14,735 nt of DNA from Dehalococcoidia bacterium (GTDB lineage: Bacteria > Chloroflexota > Dehalococcoidia > UBA3495), in the NCBI GenBank assembly GCA_028822675.1, contig JAPKDE010000044.1, forward strand, positions 1 through 14,735, read 5' to 3'. Under the pieces are notes generated by a model. The model worked only from the letters and a program-made list of their open reading frames with translations, had not been told where the DNA came from and did no database searches. Positions 5,950 to 14,437 of this stretch are shown here, piece by piece. Each line of letters starts with the position of its first letter. The first letter of the stretch is position 1. Both the position numbers and the translations under genes were made by a program.

Positions 5950-6477
5950 GCCGAACCGCTGCACCCGCTGGGCTTCAAGGTCTCCATAGGGCATGGGATG
6001 GCGAATGACACTGACCTGGCGTTTTCGGTCCAAAAAGAACTTGGCAATGCGGCGGGTAGCGGAGCTTTTGCCAACACCCGTCCTGACTGCGCAGACACTG
6101 ATCACCGGTTTTTTAGACGCGATGGCAGTGTGTCGTGGTCCCAAGAACCCAAAGCTGGCCCCGGCGGCCAACACTGCAGATGCCTTGTGCATCACGTCCA
6201 TGTGGGAAACGTCACTGTAGGAGAAGTAGACCCAGTCCACGCGTTCCCGTTTGATCAGTGGAATCAACTCCGACTCTTCAACTATGGGGATGCCGTAAGG
6301 GTAGAGAGGGTCGCTGATGGCATGGGGGTAGGTGCGGTCTGCAATGTCTGGAATCTGGGCGGCGGTGAACGCAACGACCCTGATCAAAGGGTCATTGCGA
6401 AAGACGGTATTGAAATTGTGGAAGTCGCGGCCGGCGGCTCCCATGATAATTACTCTGGTGCGTGAGTCGTTTTGCAT
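5947..6477 (-). CDS. COG2403 P-loop protein (cDPG synthetase-like), N-terminal part
   Basis: 176 residues forming the N-terminal third of the same predicted nucleotide-binding protein. RVIIMGAAGRDFHNFN at 8-23 is the family's N-terminal Rossmann-like strand and loop. FSYSDVSH follows at 85-92, then LGP at 112-114, and the P-loop VRTGVGKSS at 131-139 with Lys137; the first glycine of a textbook Walker A is absent. RHPMPYGDLEAQRVQRF closes the fragment. It stops at an in-frame TAG, immediately followed by the ATG of the C-terminal part. The P-loop is thus separated from the Walker-B-like and NKAD motifs. It lies 56 bases downstream of fhs on the same strand, with no convincing ribosome site before ATG 6477. 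If the stop is real and not read through, this piece alone is unlikely to be an active NTPase. Confidence 0.85.
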   Translation of the reverse strand: MQNDSRTRVIIMGAAGRDFHNFNTVFRNDPLIRVVAFTAAQIPDIADRTYPHAISDPLYPYGIPIVEESELIPLIKRERVDWVYFSYSDVSHMDVMHKASAVLAAGASFGFLGPRHTAIASKKPVISVCAVRTGVGKSSATRRIAKFFLDRKRQVSVIRHPMPYGDLEAQRVQRFG

Positions 6478-6533
6478 CGTGCTTATATGATACGGGTTGA
6501 AAGTTACAGAGTCATGGGAATTTGGTGTGGTTG

Positions 6534-8165
6534 CTAGCTTAGGCCAATAACCTCGCCGTCTGACGAAACGTCCATGTCCAGCGCTCTAGGACGGCTCGGT
6601 AGGCCCGGTAGCGTCTGGATGGGGCCAGCCAGCGCATAGAGGAACCCTGCGCCAACGGAAGCCCGGATGTCCGTGATGGGAAAGGTGTAGCCGCCGGGTC
6701 TTCCCTTCAAACTCTGGTCATGGGAGATGGACAGGTGGGTCTTGGCCATACAGATGGGTAGATTGCCCCAACCTTTGGACTCAAAGTACCGCAGCCTTCG
6801 TCGGGCCTCCGGCGACCAATTGACGTCGGCGGCGTTGTAGATCTTCTGGGCCAACGCCAACACCTTATCCTCGGCGGAGGCGTCGGCGGGATAGGCGTAG
6901 GTAATCTGAGGCGTGCCTTGGGAAGCGTCGACCACGGCCTGGGCCAGGACTTCACCACCGACGCCGCCCTGGGCGAATCCGTCACATTCAACTGCGGAAG
7001 TTGCCCCGGCGTCCATGGCGATCTTCTTTACCGCGGCTAGCTCTTCGTCGCTATCGGTGCCGAACCGGTTGATAGCCACGACGCAAGGCAGGCCAAAGCC
7101 AGTGACGATGCCAATGTGATGGACCAGGTTATCACCGCCAGCTACCACTGCGGCAGCGTCTGGTGTCCCCAGATCTCTACGCCGGACACCACCGTGCCAC
7201 TTGAGGGCGCGGGCGGAGGCAACCAATACGGCGGCGCTGGGTAGTAACCCGCTCTGCCGAGTCTTGATGTGCATGAATTTTTCAAATCCCAAGTCAGAGG
7301 CAAATCCAGCCTCGGTTATTACGTAGTCGGCATAGCCCAGGGCCATCTTGTCGGCGATGATGGAACTACAACCGTGAGCGATGTTGCCAAAGGGTCCGGC
7401 GTGGATGATGGAGGGCTGGCCCTCCATTGTCTGGACCAGGTTTGGCATCACTGTCTGGTGAAGCAACGTCATCAAAGCACCGGCAAAACCTAACTGCTCA
7501 ACCGTGACCGGCTCCCCCTCTGAAGTCTCTCCGATGACGATACGGGTTAGCCGTTGGCTTAGATCCTCCGGGCTATCGGCCAGGGCCAAGATGGCCATGA
7601 TCTCAGATGCGGACACGATATCGAATCTCGCTTCCCGCAGGGGGCCGAAGTTGGCGCCGCCGATTCCTGAAACAACCTGACGCAGACCCCTATCTGAGGC
7701 GTCGGTCACGCGGTTCCACATCAGTCCATCGGCGGTCAGTCCCTGCACCGAATTCCGGAACACAGCGTTTTCTACCAGAGCGGCCAAGAGGTTGTGGGCT
7801 GAGCCAACGGCGTGGGCATCTCCGGTGAAGTGGATATTGATTTCGTCTTCAGGCACCACTCGGGCCATTCCGCCGCCGGTTCCACCACCCTTGATGCCGA
7901 AGATTGGCCCCAACGTTGGCTCCCGGAGATTGACCGATACTTTGTGTCCCAGACGGCCCATACCCTGGGTCAGGCCAATCGCTGTGGTGGTCTTGCCCTC
8001 ACCGGCTGGGGTTGGGGTGATCCCGGTGACCACCACCAGCTTGCCTCGGTAGTCGGCTGGGTCTTTCAGGGCGTCCAGCGAAATCTTGGCCTTATAACGA
8101 CCGTAGGGAACCAGGTGGTCAGCGTCTAGGCCAAGCTCTTCTGCAATCTTTGTTATTGGCTCCAC
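6534..8165 (-). CDS. fhs: formate-tetrahydrofolate ligase
   Basis: 543 residues, close to the usual 550-560 of Fhs (EC 6.3.4.3), which makes 10-formyl-THF from formate, THF and ATP in the cytoplasm. The N-terminus carries the family text LVPYGRYKAKI near 18-28. The P-loop TPTPAGEGKTTT lies at 50-61 with Lys58. NLREPTLGPIFGIKGG, ADKMALGYADY, TRQSGLLP and the C-terminal GPIQTLPGLP (514-523) are all present, so the protein looks intact. The start is GTG 8165: GGAG (8171-8174) lies five bases before it, and no ATG is available in frame further up. It starts 31 bases after metH ends. The pairing fits folate one-carbon metabolism; direction (assimilation from formate, or formate release) cannot be read from sequence. 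Confidence 0.97.
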   Translation of the reverse strand: MEPITKIAEELGLDADHLVPYGRYKAKISLDALKDPADYRGKLVVVTGITPTPAGEGKTTTAIGLTQGMGRLGHKVSVNLREPTLGPIFGIKGGGTGGGMARVVPEDEINIHFTGDAHAVGSAHNLLAALVENAVFRNSVQGLTADGLMWNRVTDASDRGLRQVVSGIGGANFGPLREARFDIVSASEIMAILALADSPEDLSQRLTRIVIGETSEGEPVTVEQLGFAGALMTLLHQTVMPNLVQTMEGQPSIIHAGPFGNIAHGCSSIIADKMALGYADYVITEAGFASDLGFEKFMHIKTRQSGLLPSAAVLVASARALKWHGGVRRRDLGTPDAAAVVAGGDNLVHHIGIVTGFGLPCVVAINRFGTDSDEELAAVKKIAMDAGATSAVECDGFAQGGVGGEVLAQAVVDASQGTPQITYAYPADASAEDKVLALAQKIYNAADVNWSPEARRRLRYFESKGWGNLPICMAKTHLSISHDQSLKGRPGGYTFPITDIRASVGAGFLYALAGPIQTLPGLPSRPRALDMDVSSDGEVIGLS

Positions 8166-8170
8166 ATCGT

Positions 8171-8174
8171 CTCC
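8171..8174 (-). promoter_or_regulatory. ribosome binding site deciding the GTG start of fhs
   Basis: GGAG on the minus strand lies five bases before GTG 8165. The ATG overlapping it by two bases is in another frame, so the RBS and family alignment favour GTG. Confidence 0.6.
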
Positions 8175-8196
8175 GGCTGCCAGATTGGGCCAGTAT

Positions 8197-11100
8197 TTAT
8201 TTGGTAGCTTCCTGTTCCAGCCGGTCGATGTCCGACTCGCTCAGGTTGAAGTATTTGGCGTCGGGATGATGGAAGACCAACGCGGACACCGACGATTCCG
8301 GGTCCATCATGTAGCCTTCGGTCAGTTCCACGTCCAGGTTGGCTGAGACGTCCAGCAGGCGGAACAACTGCTCTTGGTCTTCCAACCTAGGGCAGGCTGG
8401 GTAGCCAAAGGAGAATCGCTTGCCGTGGTACTGCGTGCGGAACAAATCCTGAGGGGTTGTTCCGGCTTTGTCGCCAAAGCCCCACATCTGCCGTATCTGT
8501 TGGTGGAGCAGCTCGGCAAAGGCCTCGGCGCTTTCCAGGGCCAGCGCCGATAGGATGTGGGAGTTCAAGAACTGTCCATCAGCCATCCATTTTTCGGCCA
8601 AAGCCCGGACACCGTTTCCAACGGAAACAACGAACATGCCAAGGTAGTCGGTCTTCCCGCTGCTCTGGGGCAACAGGTAGTCTGCCAAGCAGAGACCGTC
8701 CCGCTGGGATTGGCGTCCCAGATAGAATTCCTCGGAGATTTTTTTGTCTTCGGCGCCGTTGACCTGAATCCGTTGGCCGTCCGAGTTGGCAGGGAAGAAT
8801 TTGAATATGGCGTGGGCCTTGATGTCTGATTGGGCCAACATCAAGTCTTCGACTTTTCTAACTGACTCACGCAGTTCTACTGCTGCTTCCACCCCAGCTT
8901 CCAGGTCATCGGCGAACCGGCCCTTGTAGCCCAAATGCCTTACGTAAAGCATCTGCGGGTTGATGAACGGGAAAATCTCATCCAAAGGATGGTCATTAAT
9001 CACGTGTAGTCGCAAGTCGGGCGGGTTGGGTATGTCAAAGTCGTGCCGCAATTGGGCGGGGGGCACATCCTCCCCAACTTCCTCCTTGGAGGACTGAGCC
9101 GCTTCATCGGCGACTCGCATGGCGTCGGCTTCTTCGTCGAAAGACGCCACCAACTTGGCCCGCTCGTCGGCGTCCTGAATGGAGTTGGCCAAGGCCAGAC
9201 CAGACATGGCATCTGGGGCATAGGCCACCATTCCGTCATACTCAGGGGCGATTCGGAGCCGAGTGAACCGGTTGGATAGAGCCGCGCCACCGACCAGCAC
9301 TGGCGTGGTGATGCCGGCCTGGCTAAAGTCCTGTGCTGTTTCGACCATCATCTTGGCAGACTTAACCAGCAGCCCAGAGAGACCGACCATGTCAGGCTTG
9401 TGTTCTTTGACGGCTGCAATCAGCACATCGGGCGGAACTTTGATACCTAGGTTGATGACCTGGTAGCCGTTGTTACCCATGATGATTTCAACCAGGTTCT
9501 TGCCAATGTCATGGACGTCGCCTTTAACAGTTGCCAAGACGATCTTGCCTTTGACGGCAGCGTCTGCCTGCTCCATGTGGGGCTCAAGGTGCGACACCGA
9601 GAACTTCATGGACTCAGCGGATTGCAAAACTTCGGCCACAATCAATTGGTTGGCGTTGAACTGGCGGCCAACTTCGGACATGCCGTCCATCAGCGGTCCG
9701 TTGATGATCTCAAGCGGGGTCCGCCCCGTGAGGGCTTCGTCTAGGTCCTCGGCCAGTCCTTCTTTGGAGCCTTCAATGATGCAGAGAGCCAGGCGCTCAT
9801 CTAGAGGTAGGCTCTTGCGTTCTTCTGAGGTTGCTTTGGGTGCCTTGTCCCGGAAATGGTCTGCAAAGGCTGCCACTGGGTCATCACCGCTGTACCAGAT
9901 CAGGTTCTCGGCCAGTTTGCGTTCTTCTTCCGGGATGGATGCGTAGCGCTCCATACCCTCTGAGTTGACGATGGCCATGTCCAGTCCGGCTTGGACGCAG
10001 TGGTATAAGAATACTGAGTTCAGCACTTCTCTACCGGCTGCGGGCAGACCAAAGGACACGTTGGAGATGCCCAAGATAGTCTTCACGCCAGGCAGGGCTT
10101 CTTTAATCAGCCGCACGCCCTCAATTGTCTCAGCGCCGGATCCAACGTAGTTTTGGTCGCCGGTACCAACGGGGAACACCAGCGGGTCAAAGAAAATGTC
10201 TTCAATGGGAATCCCGTATTTCTCGGTCAGGAGTTTGGCCGAACGGATAGCCACCTCAAGTTTTCGTTCCTTGGTGATGGCCTGGGCCTGTTCTTTGTCG
10301 TCGTCGATGCAGCCAACCACTAGGGCGGCCCCGTAGCGTTTGGCCAGGGGGACAACGGCCTGGAACCGCTCTTCACCGTCTTCCAAGTTGATGGAGTTGA
10401 TGATGGACTTGCCCTGGAGTTTGGTTAACGCAAGCTCAATCACGGCCGAATCAGTGGAGTCAATCATGATGGGAGCTTTGACTTTTTTGGTCACCAAGTC
10501 CAGGAATTGAGCCACGTCTGCCATCTCGTCCCGGTCCGGGTCTTGGAGGCAAACGTCCAAGATGTGGGCGCCGTTTCTCACTTGACGGCGACCGATCTCG
10601 GCAGCCTCTTCAAATGAGCCCTCTTTGATGAGACGGCGGAACTTTCTACTGCCCAATACGTTGGTGCGCTCACCGACGATTGCGGGGCGGACTTCGTCAT
10701 CGATCAATAGAGCCTCAATGCCGGAGACGCGGGTCTCTGGGCTGTCCACCAGCGGTCGCGCGGCCTTGCCGTCGGCCATTTCGGACAACAACTTAATATG
10801 CTCGGAGACGGTGCCACAGCAGCCTCCAATGATGTTGACCCAACCAGACTCGGCGAACCGGCCTACGGTCTCGGCCATGCCCTCTGGTGTCTCGTTGTAA
10901 TTCCCGTCTTCGTCGGGCATGCCAGCGTTGGGCAGGCAGGCCACGGGGAACTTGGAGAGCGAGGCCAGCGTCCTGATGTGGTCGGTCATGAAGCTAGGGC
11001 CAGTGGCGCAGTTCAGTCCGATCCAGAGCAGGTCACGGTGAGCGAGGGACGTATAGAAAGCTTCAGCGTCTTGTCCTGCCAGCAGGGTGCCCATGGGCTC

Positions 11101-11700
11101 CACGGTGCCCTGTACTGCAACTGGGATTTCCTTGCCTAGTTCGGCAAAAGCCCGGTCAATGCCTTCTAGTCCAGCTTTAACGTTCAGGGTGTCCTGGCTG
11201 GTCTCCAGTAACAGCAGGTCAACGCCGCCCTCAATCAGACCGGAGGCCTGAATGTGGTAGTCGTTGGCGAGTTCCTCAAAGGTAATACCACCAGTGACCG
11301 AGATCGTCTTGGTGGTGGGGCCCATGGAACCGGCAATGTACCGGGGTTTTTCCGGGGTCGACTCTTCCATTGCCACTTTCAAAGCTATAGCTGCGCCTTC
11401 TCGGTTGATGCGGCGGGCTTCGTGGGCAAGGTCATACTCGGCCAAGACCACTGGCGTAGCGCCAAAGGTCCCGGTCTCAATGATGTCGGCGCCAGCCTGC
11501 AGATAGCTCCGGTGGATATCCTCAATGACGTCCGGCCTGGTGATAATCAGGTACTCGTTGCACCCTTCATATTCTTCACCGCCGAAGTCTTCTGGCCCCA
11601 GGTCTTTGTTCTGGATGGCAGTGCCCATGGCCCCGTCCATCACGAGTATGCGTTGGGCCAGTGCTGATTTCAGTTCATCTATACGTGTATTTGTTGACAT
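8197..11700 (-). CDS. metH: cobalamin-dependent methionine synthase
   Basis: 1167 residues with all four MetH modules (EC 2.1.1.13). The homocysteine domain spans about 1-315, with zinc ligands Cys231 (GLNCATGP) and Cys294/Cys295 (GGCCGT). The methyl-THF-binding barrel spans about 340-620 (VGERTNVLGSRKF at 342-354, LDVCLQDPDRDEM). The cap and B12 domain span about 635-870, with DVHDIG at 728-733 supplying the cobalt-ligand His730. The reactivation (AdoMet-binding) domain spans about 895-1167, with DGLCLADYL (1001-1009), the FSFGYPACP motif (1096-1104) and a Y-M-M-D-P-E-S-S segment at 1130-1137. It transfers methyl from 5-methyl-THF to homocysteine in the cytoplasm and needs B12. ATG 11700 lacks a clear Shine-Dalgarno, but the next residues fit the family N-terminus. 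It leads the fhs/COG2403/racemase-like set. Confidence 0.98.
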   Translation of the reverse strand: MSTNTRIDELKSALAQRILVMDGAMGTAIQNKDLGPEDFGGEEYEGCNEYLIITRPDVIEDIHRSYLQAGADIIETGTFGATPVVLAEYDLAHEARRINREGAAIALKVAMEESTPEKPRYIAGSMGPTTKTISVTGGITFEELANDYHIQASGLIEGGVDLLLLETSQDTLNVKAGLEGIDRAFAELGKEIPVAVQGTVEPMGTLLAGQDAEAFYTSLAHRDLLWIGLNCATGPSFMTDHIRTLASLSKFPVACLPNAGMPDEDGNYNETPEGMAETVGRFAESGWVNIIGGCCGTVSEHIKLLSEMADGKAARPLVDSPETRVSGIEALLIDDEVRPAIVGERTNVLGSRKFRRLIKEGSFEEAAEIGRRQVRNGAHILDVCLQDPDRDEMADVAQFLDLVTKKVKAPIMIDSTDSAVIELALTKLQGKSIINSINLEDGEERFQAVVPLAKRYGAALVVGCIDDDKEQAQAITKERKLEVAIRSAKLLTEKYGIPIEDIFFDPLVFPVGTGDQNYVGSGAETIEGVRLIKEALPGVKTILGISNVSFGLPAAGREVLNSVFLYHCVQAGLDMAIVNSEGMERYASIPEEERKLAENLIWYSGDDPVAAFADHFRDKAPKATSEERKSLPLDERLALCIIEGSKEGLAEDLDEALTGRTPLEIINGPLMDGMSEVGRQFNANQLIVAEVLQSAESMKFSVSHLEPHMEQADAAVKGKIVLATVKGDVHDIGKNLVEIIMGNNGYQVINLGIKVPPDVLIAAVKEHKPDMVGLSGLLVKSAKMMVETAQDFSQAGITTPVLVGGAALSNRFTRLRIAPEYDGMVAYAPDAMSGLALANSIQDADERAKLVASFDEEADAMRVADEAAQSSKEEVGEDVPPAQLRHDFDIPNPPDLRLHVINDHPLDEIFPFINPQMLYVRHLGYKGRFADDLEAGVEAAVELRESVRKVEDLMLAQSDIKAHAIFKFFPANSDGQRIQVNGAEDKKISEEFYLGRQSQRDGLCLADYLLPQSSGKTDYLGMFVVSVGNGVRALAEKWMADGQFLNSHILSALALESAEAFAELLHQQIRQMWGFGDKAGTTPQDLFRTQYHGKRFSFGYPACPRLEDQEQLFRLLDVSANLDVELTEGYMMDPESSVSALVFHHPDAKYFNLSESDIDRLEQEATK

Positions 11701-11745
11701 ATTTGTTCAATGGTTGTTCAGATTTCGATTATTGCAAGACTAGCC

Positions 11746-11774
11746 ATTGTAGCACCGGCCCACAGATGTGTGAA
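11746..11774 (-). promoter_or_regulatory. candidate sigma-70-like promoter of the metH operon
   Basis: On the minus strand TTCACA (11769-11774) and TACAAT (11746-11751) lie exactly 17 bases apart, each one mismatch from the -35 and -10 consensus. The predicted start is near 11739, leaving a leader of under 40 bases, too short for a cobalamin or SAM riboswitch. It lies in the 134-base gap between the aminopeptidase stop and metH. Confidence 0.6.
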
Positions 11775-11834
11775 CCGGAGACTTCCAATTTCGTGCCTGA
11801 GTGGAGACGTGATTTTGTCAGCGTTGCAGGCGTT

Positions 11835-14423
11835 TTATTTGTTGCTGGCGAACCAGTCTGTTAGAAGTGGGCGGTTGATCTCCAGCCATTTAATGTTGAG
11901 TTTCACTCTCTCTAGGACTTGTCGAATGGTCCGTTCCGCTGCCGGGGCCGGGTGCTCCGCGAAGAAACTGTCCACCTCGTCAGACTTTTCCTGGGAGCTG
12001 AAGTGGCTGCAGATAGAGACCAACCGCATGAGGCCAAACCCGCCGCCGCCGTAGCGTCGGTCAAACTCTGTCCAATTGGACTTCACAAAGTCCCAGGCCA
12101 GGTCACGGCCCTTGGGGTTGGCAGCGATGCTGGCAACCAGGGTGACGGTGTCCTGAGATCTGACCTTGGAGGACAAAGAGTCTTCCAAGGCAGCGGTTAG
12201 GAGGTCTGCCTGCTGGAACCGGCTGAGCGACATTAGCAGCCTGATTTTCTCTTCGGCTAGGTCTGTCTCGCCTTCCAATTGCCAGATCGAGTCGTAGACA
12301 TCCTTTCCGCCAGACTGGGCGGCAAGGGCAAAGACCACGCCGCGCAGATCGGGCGTCAATGTCTCCCGGTCAGCCAGGTATTTCTGGAAGCGTTCGGTAG
12401 CCTGGGCCGTTACCTCGGCGTTGTTATAGCTGCCGGCCTGACTGAGGACCGTTGATCGGAGCAACGCGTCCAGGTGACCCTCATCGGCCTTGGGTTCCCA
12501 GCCGATCTTCGCAGCTGCCGGGGCAAAGAGTTCACGGGCAAACTTCTGGTACGCGCCGTGTATCGGCTCTTCGGAGATGAGTTGTTCAATGTCCCGTAGG
12601 TTGCTGGCTAGGTCGCTCCACACCGAGGCATCGTTCTCGTTCTTGTAGGCATTGGCCATGGATATGAACTGGGTCACCGGAAGGATACCGGCCCGGGAGA
12701 GGGCGTAGGCGTCGTTTTGGATACCCAGACGGTCGGTGGCGTGCAGTTCTAAAGACTCAATGGCCGGGACCAGGCGTTGCCAGTCTTCTGCGGAGTAGTT
12801 CACCCGGAAGAACCCCGTCTGTAATGGGTTCAGTTTGACCCAGCTATCGGAGTTGCCGGGTACTTCTATCTGGGTTTGGTTGCCTTCCATGACGGTGATG
12901 GGAGATTCCTCCCCGCCCTGGCTGGCGCTGATTGGCACACGCCAGACTTCGGCGTCGGGTTCGCTATCGCCCAGCAGGCTGTCATAAACGAACCGTTCTT
13001 GGCTCACCGATAGTTGGGTCTTAGCTCCGCTGCGGTCTGACTCCACCTGCAGAACTGGGTAGCCCATCTGCTTCACCCAGGAGTCCATGATGGCGGTGAC
13101 CGGCTGACCGGACTCCGTCTCCAGGGCTGACCAAAGGTCTTGGGTGCGGGCGTTGTCATACATGTGCCCAGACAGATAGCGGTTCAACCCCTTGCGGAAG
13201 GTCTCTTCGCCCAGGAAATTCTCCAGCATGCGGATGACCGACGCTCCCTTGCTGTAGCTAATGGCGTCGAATAGCTGGCTAACCTCCGCGGGGTTCATCA
13301 CTGCCTGCTCGATGGGATGGGAGTTCTTCAGACCGTCCAAGCTTAGAGCCCGGTTGGTATCCATGTTCACAAACTGGGTCCACATCTCCCATTCGGGGAA
13401 GAGCCAGTCAACTGCTTTGTTGCCCATCCAGGAAGCAAAGCTCTCATTCAGCCACAGGTCGTCCCACCATTCCATGGTTACCAAGTCGCCGAACCACATG
13501 TGGGCCATCTCGTGGGCAATAACTTCAGCAACCCGTTGGCGGGTGCCGGCTGAGGAGTTATCCGGGTCAACCAACAGAGCGGTCTCCCGATAGGTGACTG
13601 CGCCCCAGTTTTCCATGGCTCCAGCGGCGAAGTCTGGTATCGCGATGTGATCAAGCTTGGCTAGGGGATAGGGAATCCCGAAATAATCGTTGAAGTACCC
13701 GAGAAGCTTGACGGAGGTATCCAAGGCAAAGGTTGCCTGGTTTTCCTTGCCGGGGGTGGTCCAGACTCCGACCTTGGTGCCGCCTTCGGCACGCTCTTGG
13801 ATCGAGACTAGGTTACCGACGATAAATGCCAGCAGGTAAGTTGACATAACCGGCGTTTCAGCGAACCGGACCGACTTCAAACCAGGACCCGGAATAGCCT
13901 CGTCAACCGCAGGTGTGTTAGAGATGGCTTCGTATTCGTCTGAGAACACTAGAGTAACTTCAAAGGTGGCCTTCTTGGCCGGTTCGTCCCAGCAGGGGAA
14001 GGCGCGGCGGGCGTCGGTCGGCTCAAATTGAGTGGTGGCCATGTACCGGGTTTCGCCGTCTTGGGCGGTGTATTCAGAGCGGTAAAAACCCATTAACTTA
14101 TCGTTGAGTTCACCGCTGAAAATCATTTCCAATCGGCCGTCGCCCGGCTGAATGGTCTCACCGAAATCCAAGGTCGCGGTCTCTGCTTCTTTATCGATAG
14201 TGATTTTCGGGTTGGACAGCGTTACGCCATTGGCGTGAAGAGTGGCAACACTGATTTTAAGGTCGATGACGTTCAATACGATGGAGGTAGTCGCCTCCAA
14301 CACCTGAAGGTCCACACTTTGCTCGCCGCTAAAGGTGAAATTCTTGAGGTCTGGGTGCAGTTTGATACGATATTTACTAGGTCGGGCTGTTTCGGGTAGG
14401 ACCACCGCTTCGGATGCGGGCAT
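11835..14423 (-). CDS. M1 family zinc aminopeptidase
   Basis: 862-residue metallo-aminopeptidase of the M1 (gluzincin, aminopeptidase N/ERAP-like) family, which releases N-terminal residues from peptides. The N-terminal beta-saddle domain spans about 10-205. The substrate-recognition motif GAMENWG is at 268-274. The zinc site is HEMAH (His304, Glu305, His308) plus Glu327 in NESFASW, with standard spacing. The transition-state tyrosine is probably Tyr390 (ISYSKG). The middle beta domain (about 450-540) opens after MDSWVKQMGYP, and an ERAP1-like helical C-terminal domain fills about 545-862. No signal peptide or membrane anchor is seen, so a cytoplasmic peptide-recycling enzyme is most likely. 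ATG 14423 is preceded by GGAGGAA at seven bases. It is upstream of metH on the same strand, but metH appears to have its own promoter. No strong terminator follows it. Whether it is PepN in the strict sense cannot be settled by eye. Confidence 0.96.
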   Translation of the reverse strand: MPASEAVVLPETARPSKYRIKLHPDLKNFTFSGEQSVDLQVLEATTSIVLNVIDLKISVATLHANGVTLSNPKITIDKEAETATLDFGETIQPGDGRLEMIFSGELNDKLMGFYRSEYTAQDGETRYMATTQFEPTDARRAFPCWDEPAKKATFEVTLVFSDEYEAISNTPAVDEAIPGPGLKSVRFAETPVMSTYLLAFIVGNLVSIQERAEGGTKVGVWTTPGKENQATFALDTSVKLLGYFNDYFGIPYPLAKLDHIAIPDFAAGAMENWGAVTYRETALLVDPDNSSAGTRQRVAEVIAHEMAHMWFGDLVTMEWWDDLWLNESFASWMGNKAVDWLFPEWEMWTQFVNMDTNRALSLDGLKNSHPIEQAVMNPAEVSQLFDAISYSKGASVIRMLENFLGEETFRKGLNRYLSGHMYDNARTQDLWSALETESGQPVTAIMDSWVKQMGYPVLQVESDRSGAKTQLSVSQERFVYDSLLGDSEPDAEVWRVPISASQGGEESPITVMEGNQTQIEVPGNSDSWVKLNPLQTGFFRVNYSAEDWQRLVPAIESLELHATDRLGIQNDAYALSRAGILPVTQFISMANAYKNENDASVWSDLASNLRDIEQLISEEPIHGAYQKFARELFAPAAAKIGWEPKADEGHLDALLRSTVLSQAGSYNNAEVTAQATERFQKYLADRETLTPDLRGVVFALAAQSGGKDVYDSIWQLEGETDLAEEKIRLLMSLSRFQQADLLTAALEDSLSSKVRSQDTVTLVASIAANPKGRDLAWDFVKSNWTEFDRRYGGGGFGLMRLVSICSHFSSQEKSDEVDSFFAEHPAPAAERTIRQVLERVKLNIKWLEINRPLLTDWFASNK

Positions 14424-14430
14424 GGCAATC

Positions 14431-14437
14431 TTCCTCC
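14431..14437 (-). promoter_or_regulatory. strong ribosome binding site of the M1 aminopeptidase
   Basis: GGAGGAA on the minus strand, seven bases from ATG 14423, is the best Shine-Dalgarno in the window and settles this start. Confidence 0.75.

Noticed and set aside
5833..6465. 210-codon plus-strand frame opposite the COG2403 gene
   Set aside because: No recognisable domain, no ribosome site, and antisense to conserved motifs on the minus strand.
8165..8197. fhs starting further upstream inside the metH tail
   Set aside because: The frame is open upstream, but there is no ATG/GTG/TTG with a ribosome site there; the GTG at 8165 has GGAG at five bases and fits the family N-terminus.
11701..11834. 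Cobalamin or SAM riboswitch upstream of metH
   Set aside because: I see no B12-box-like motif, and the predicted leader from the candidate promoter is under 40 bases, too short for either class.
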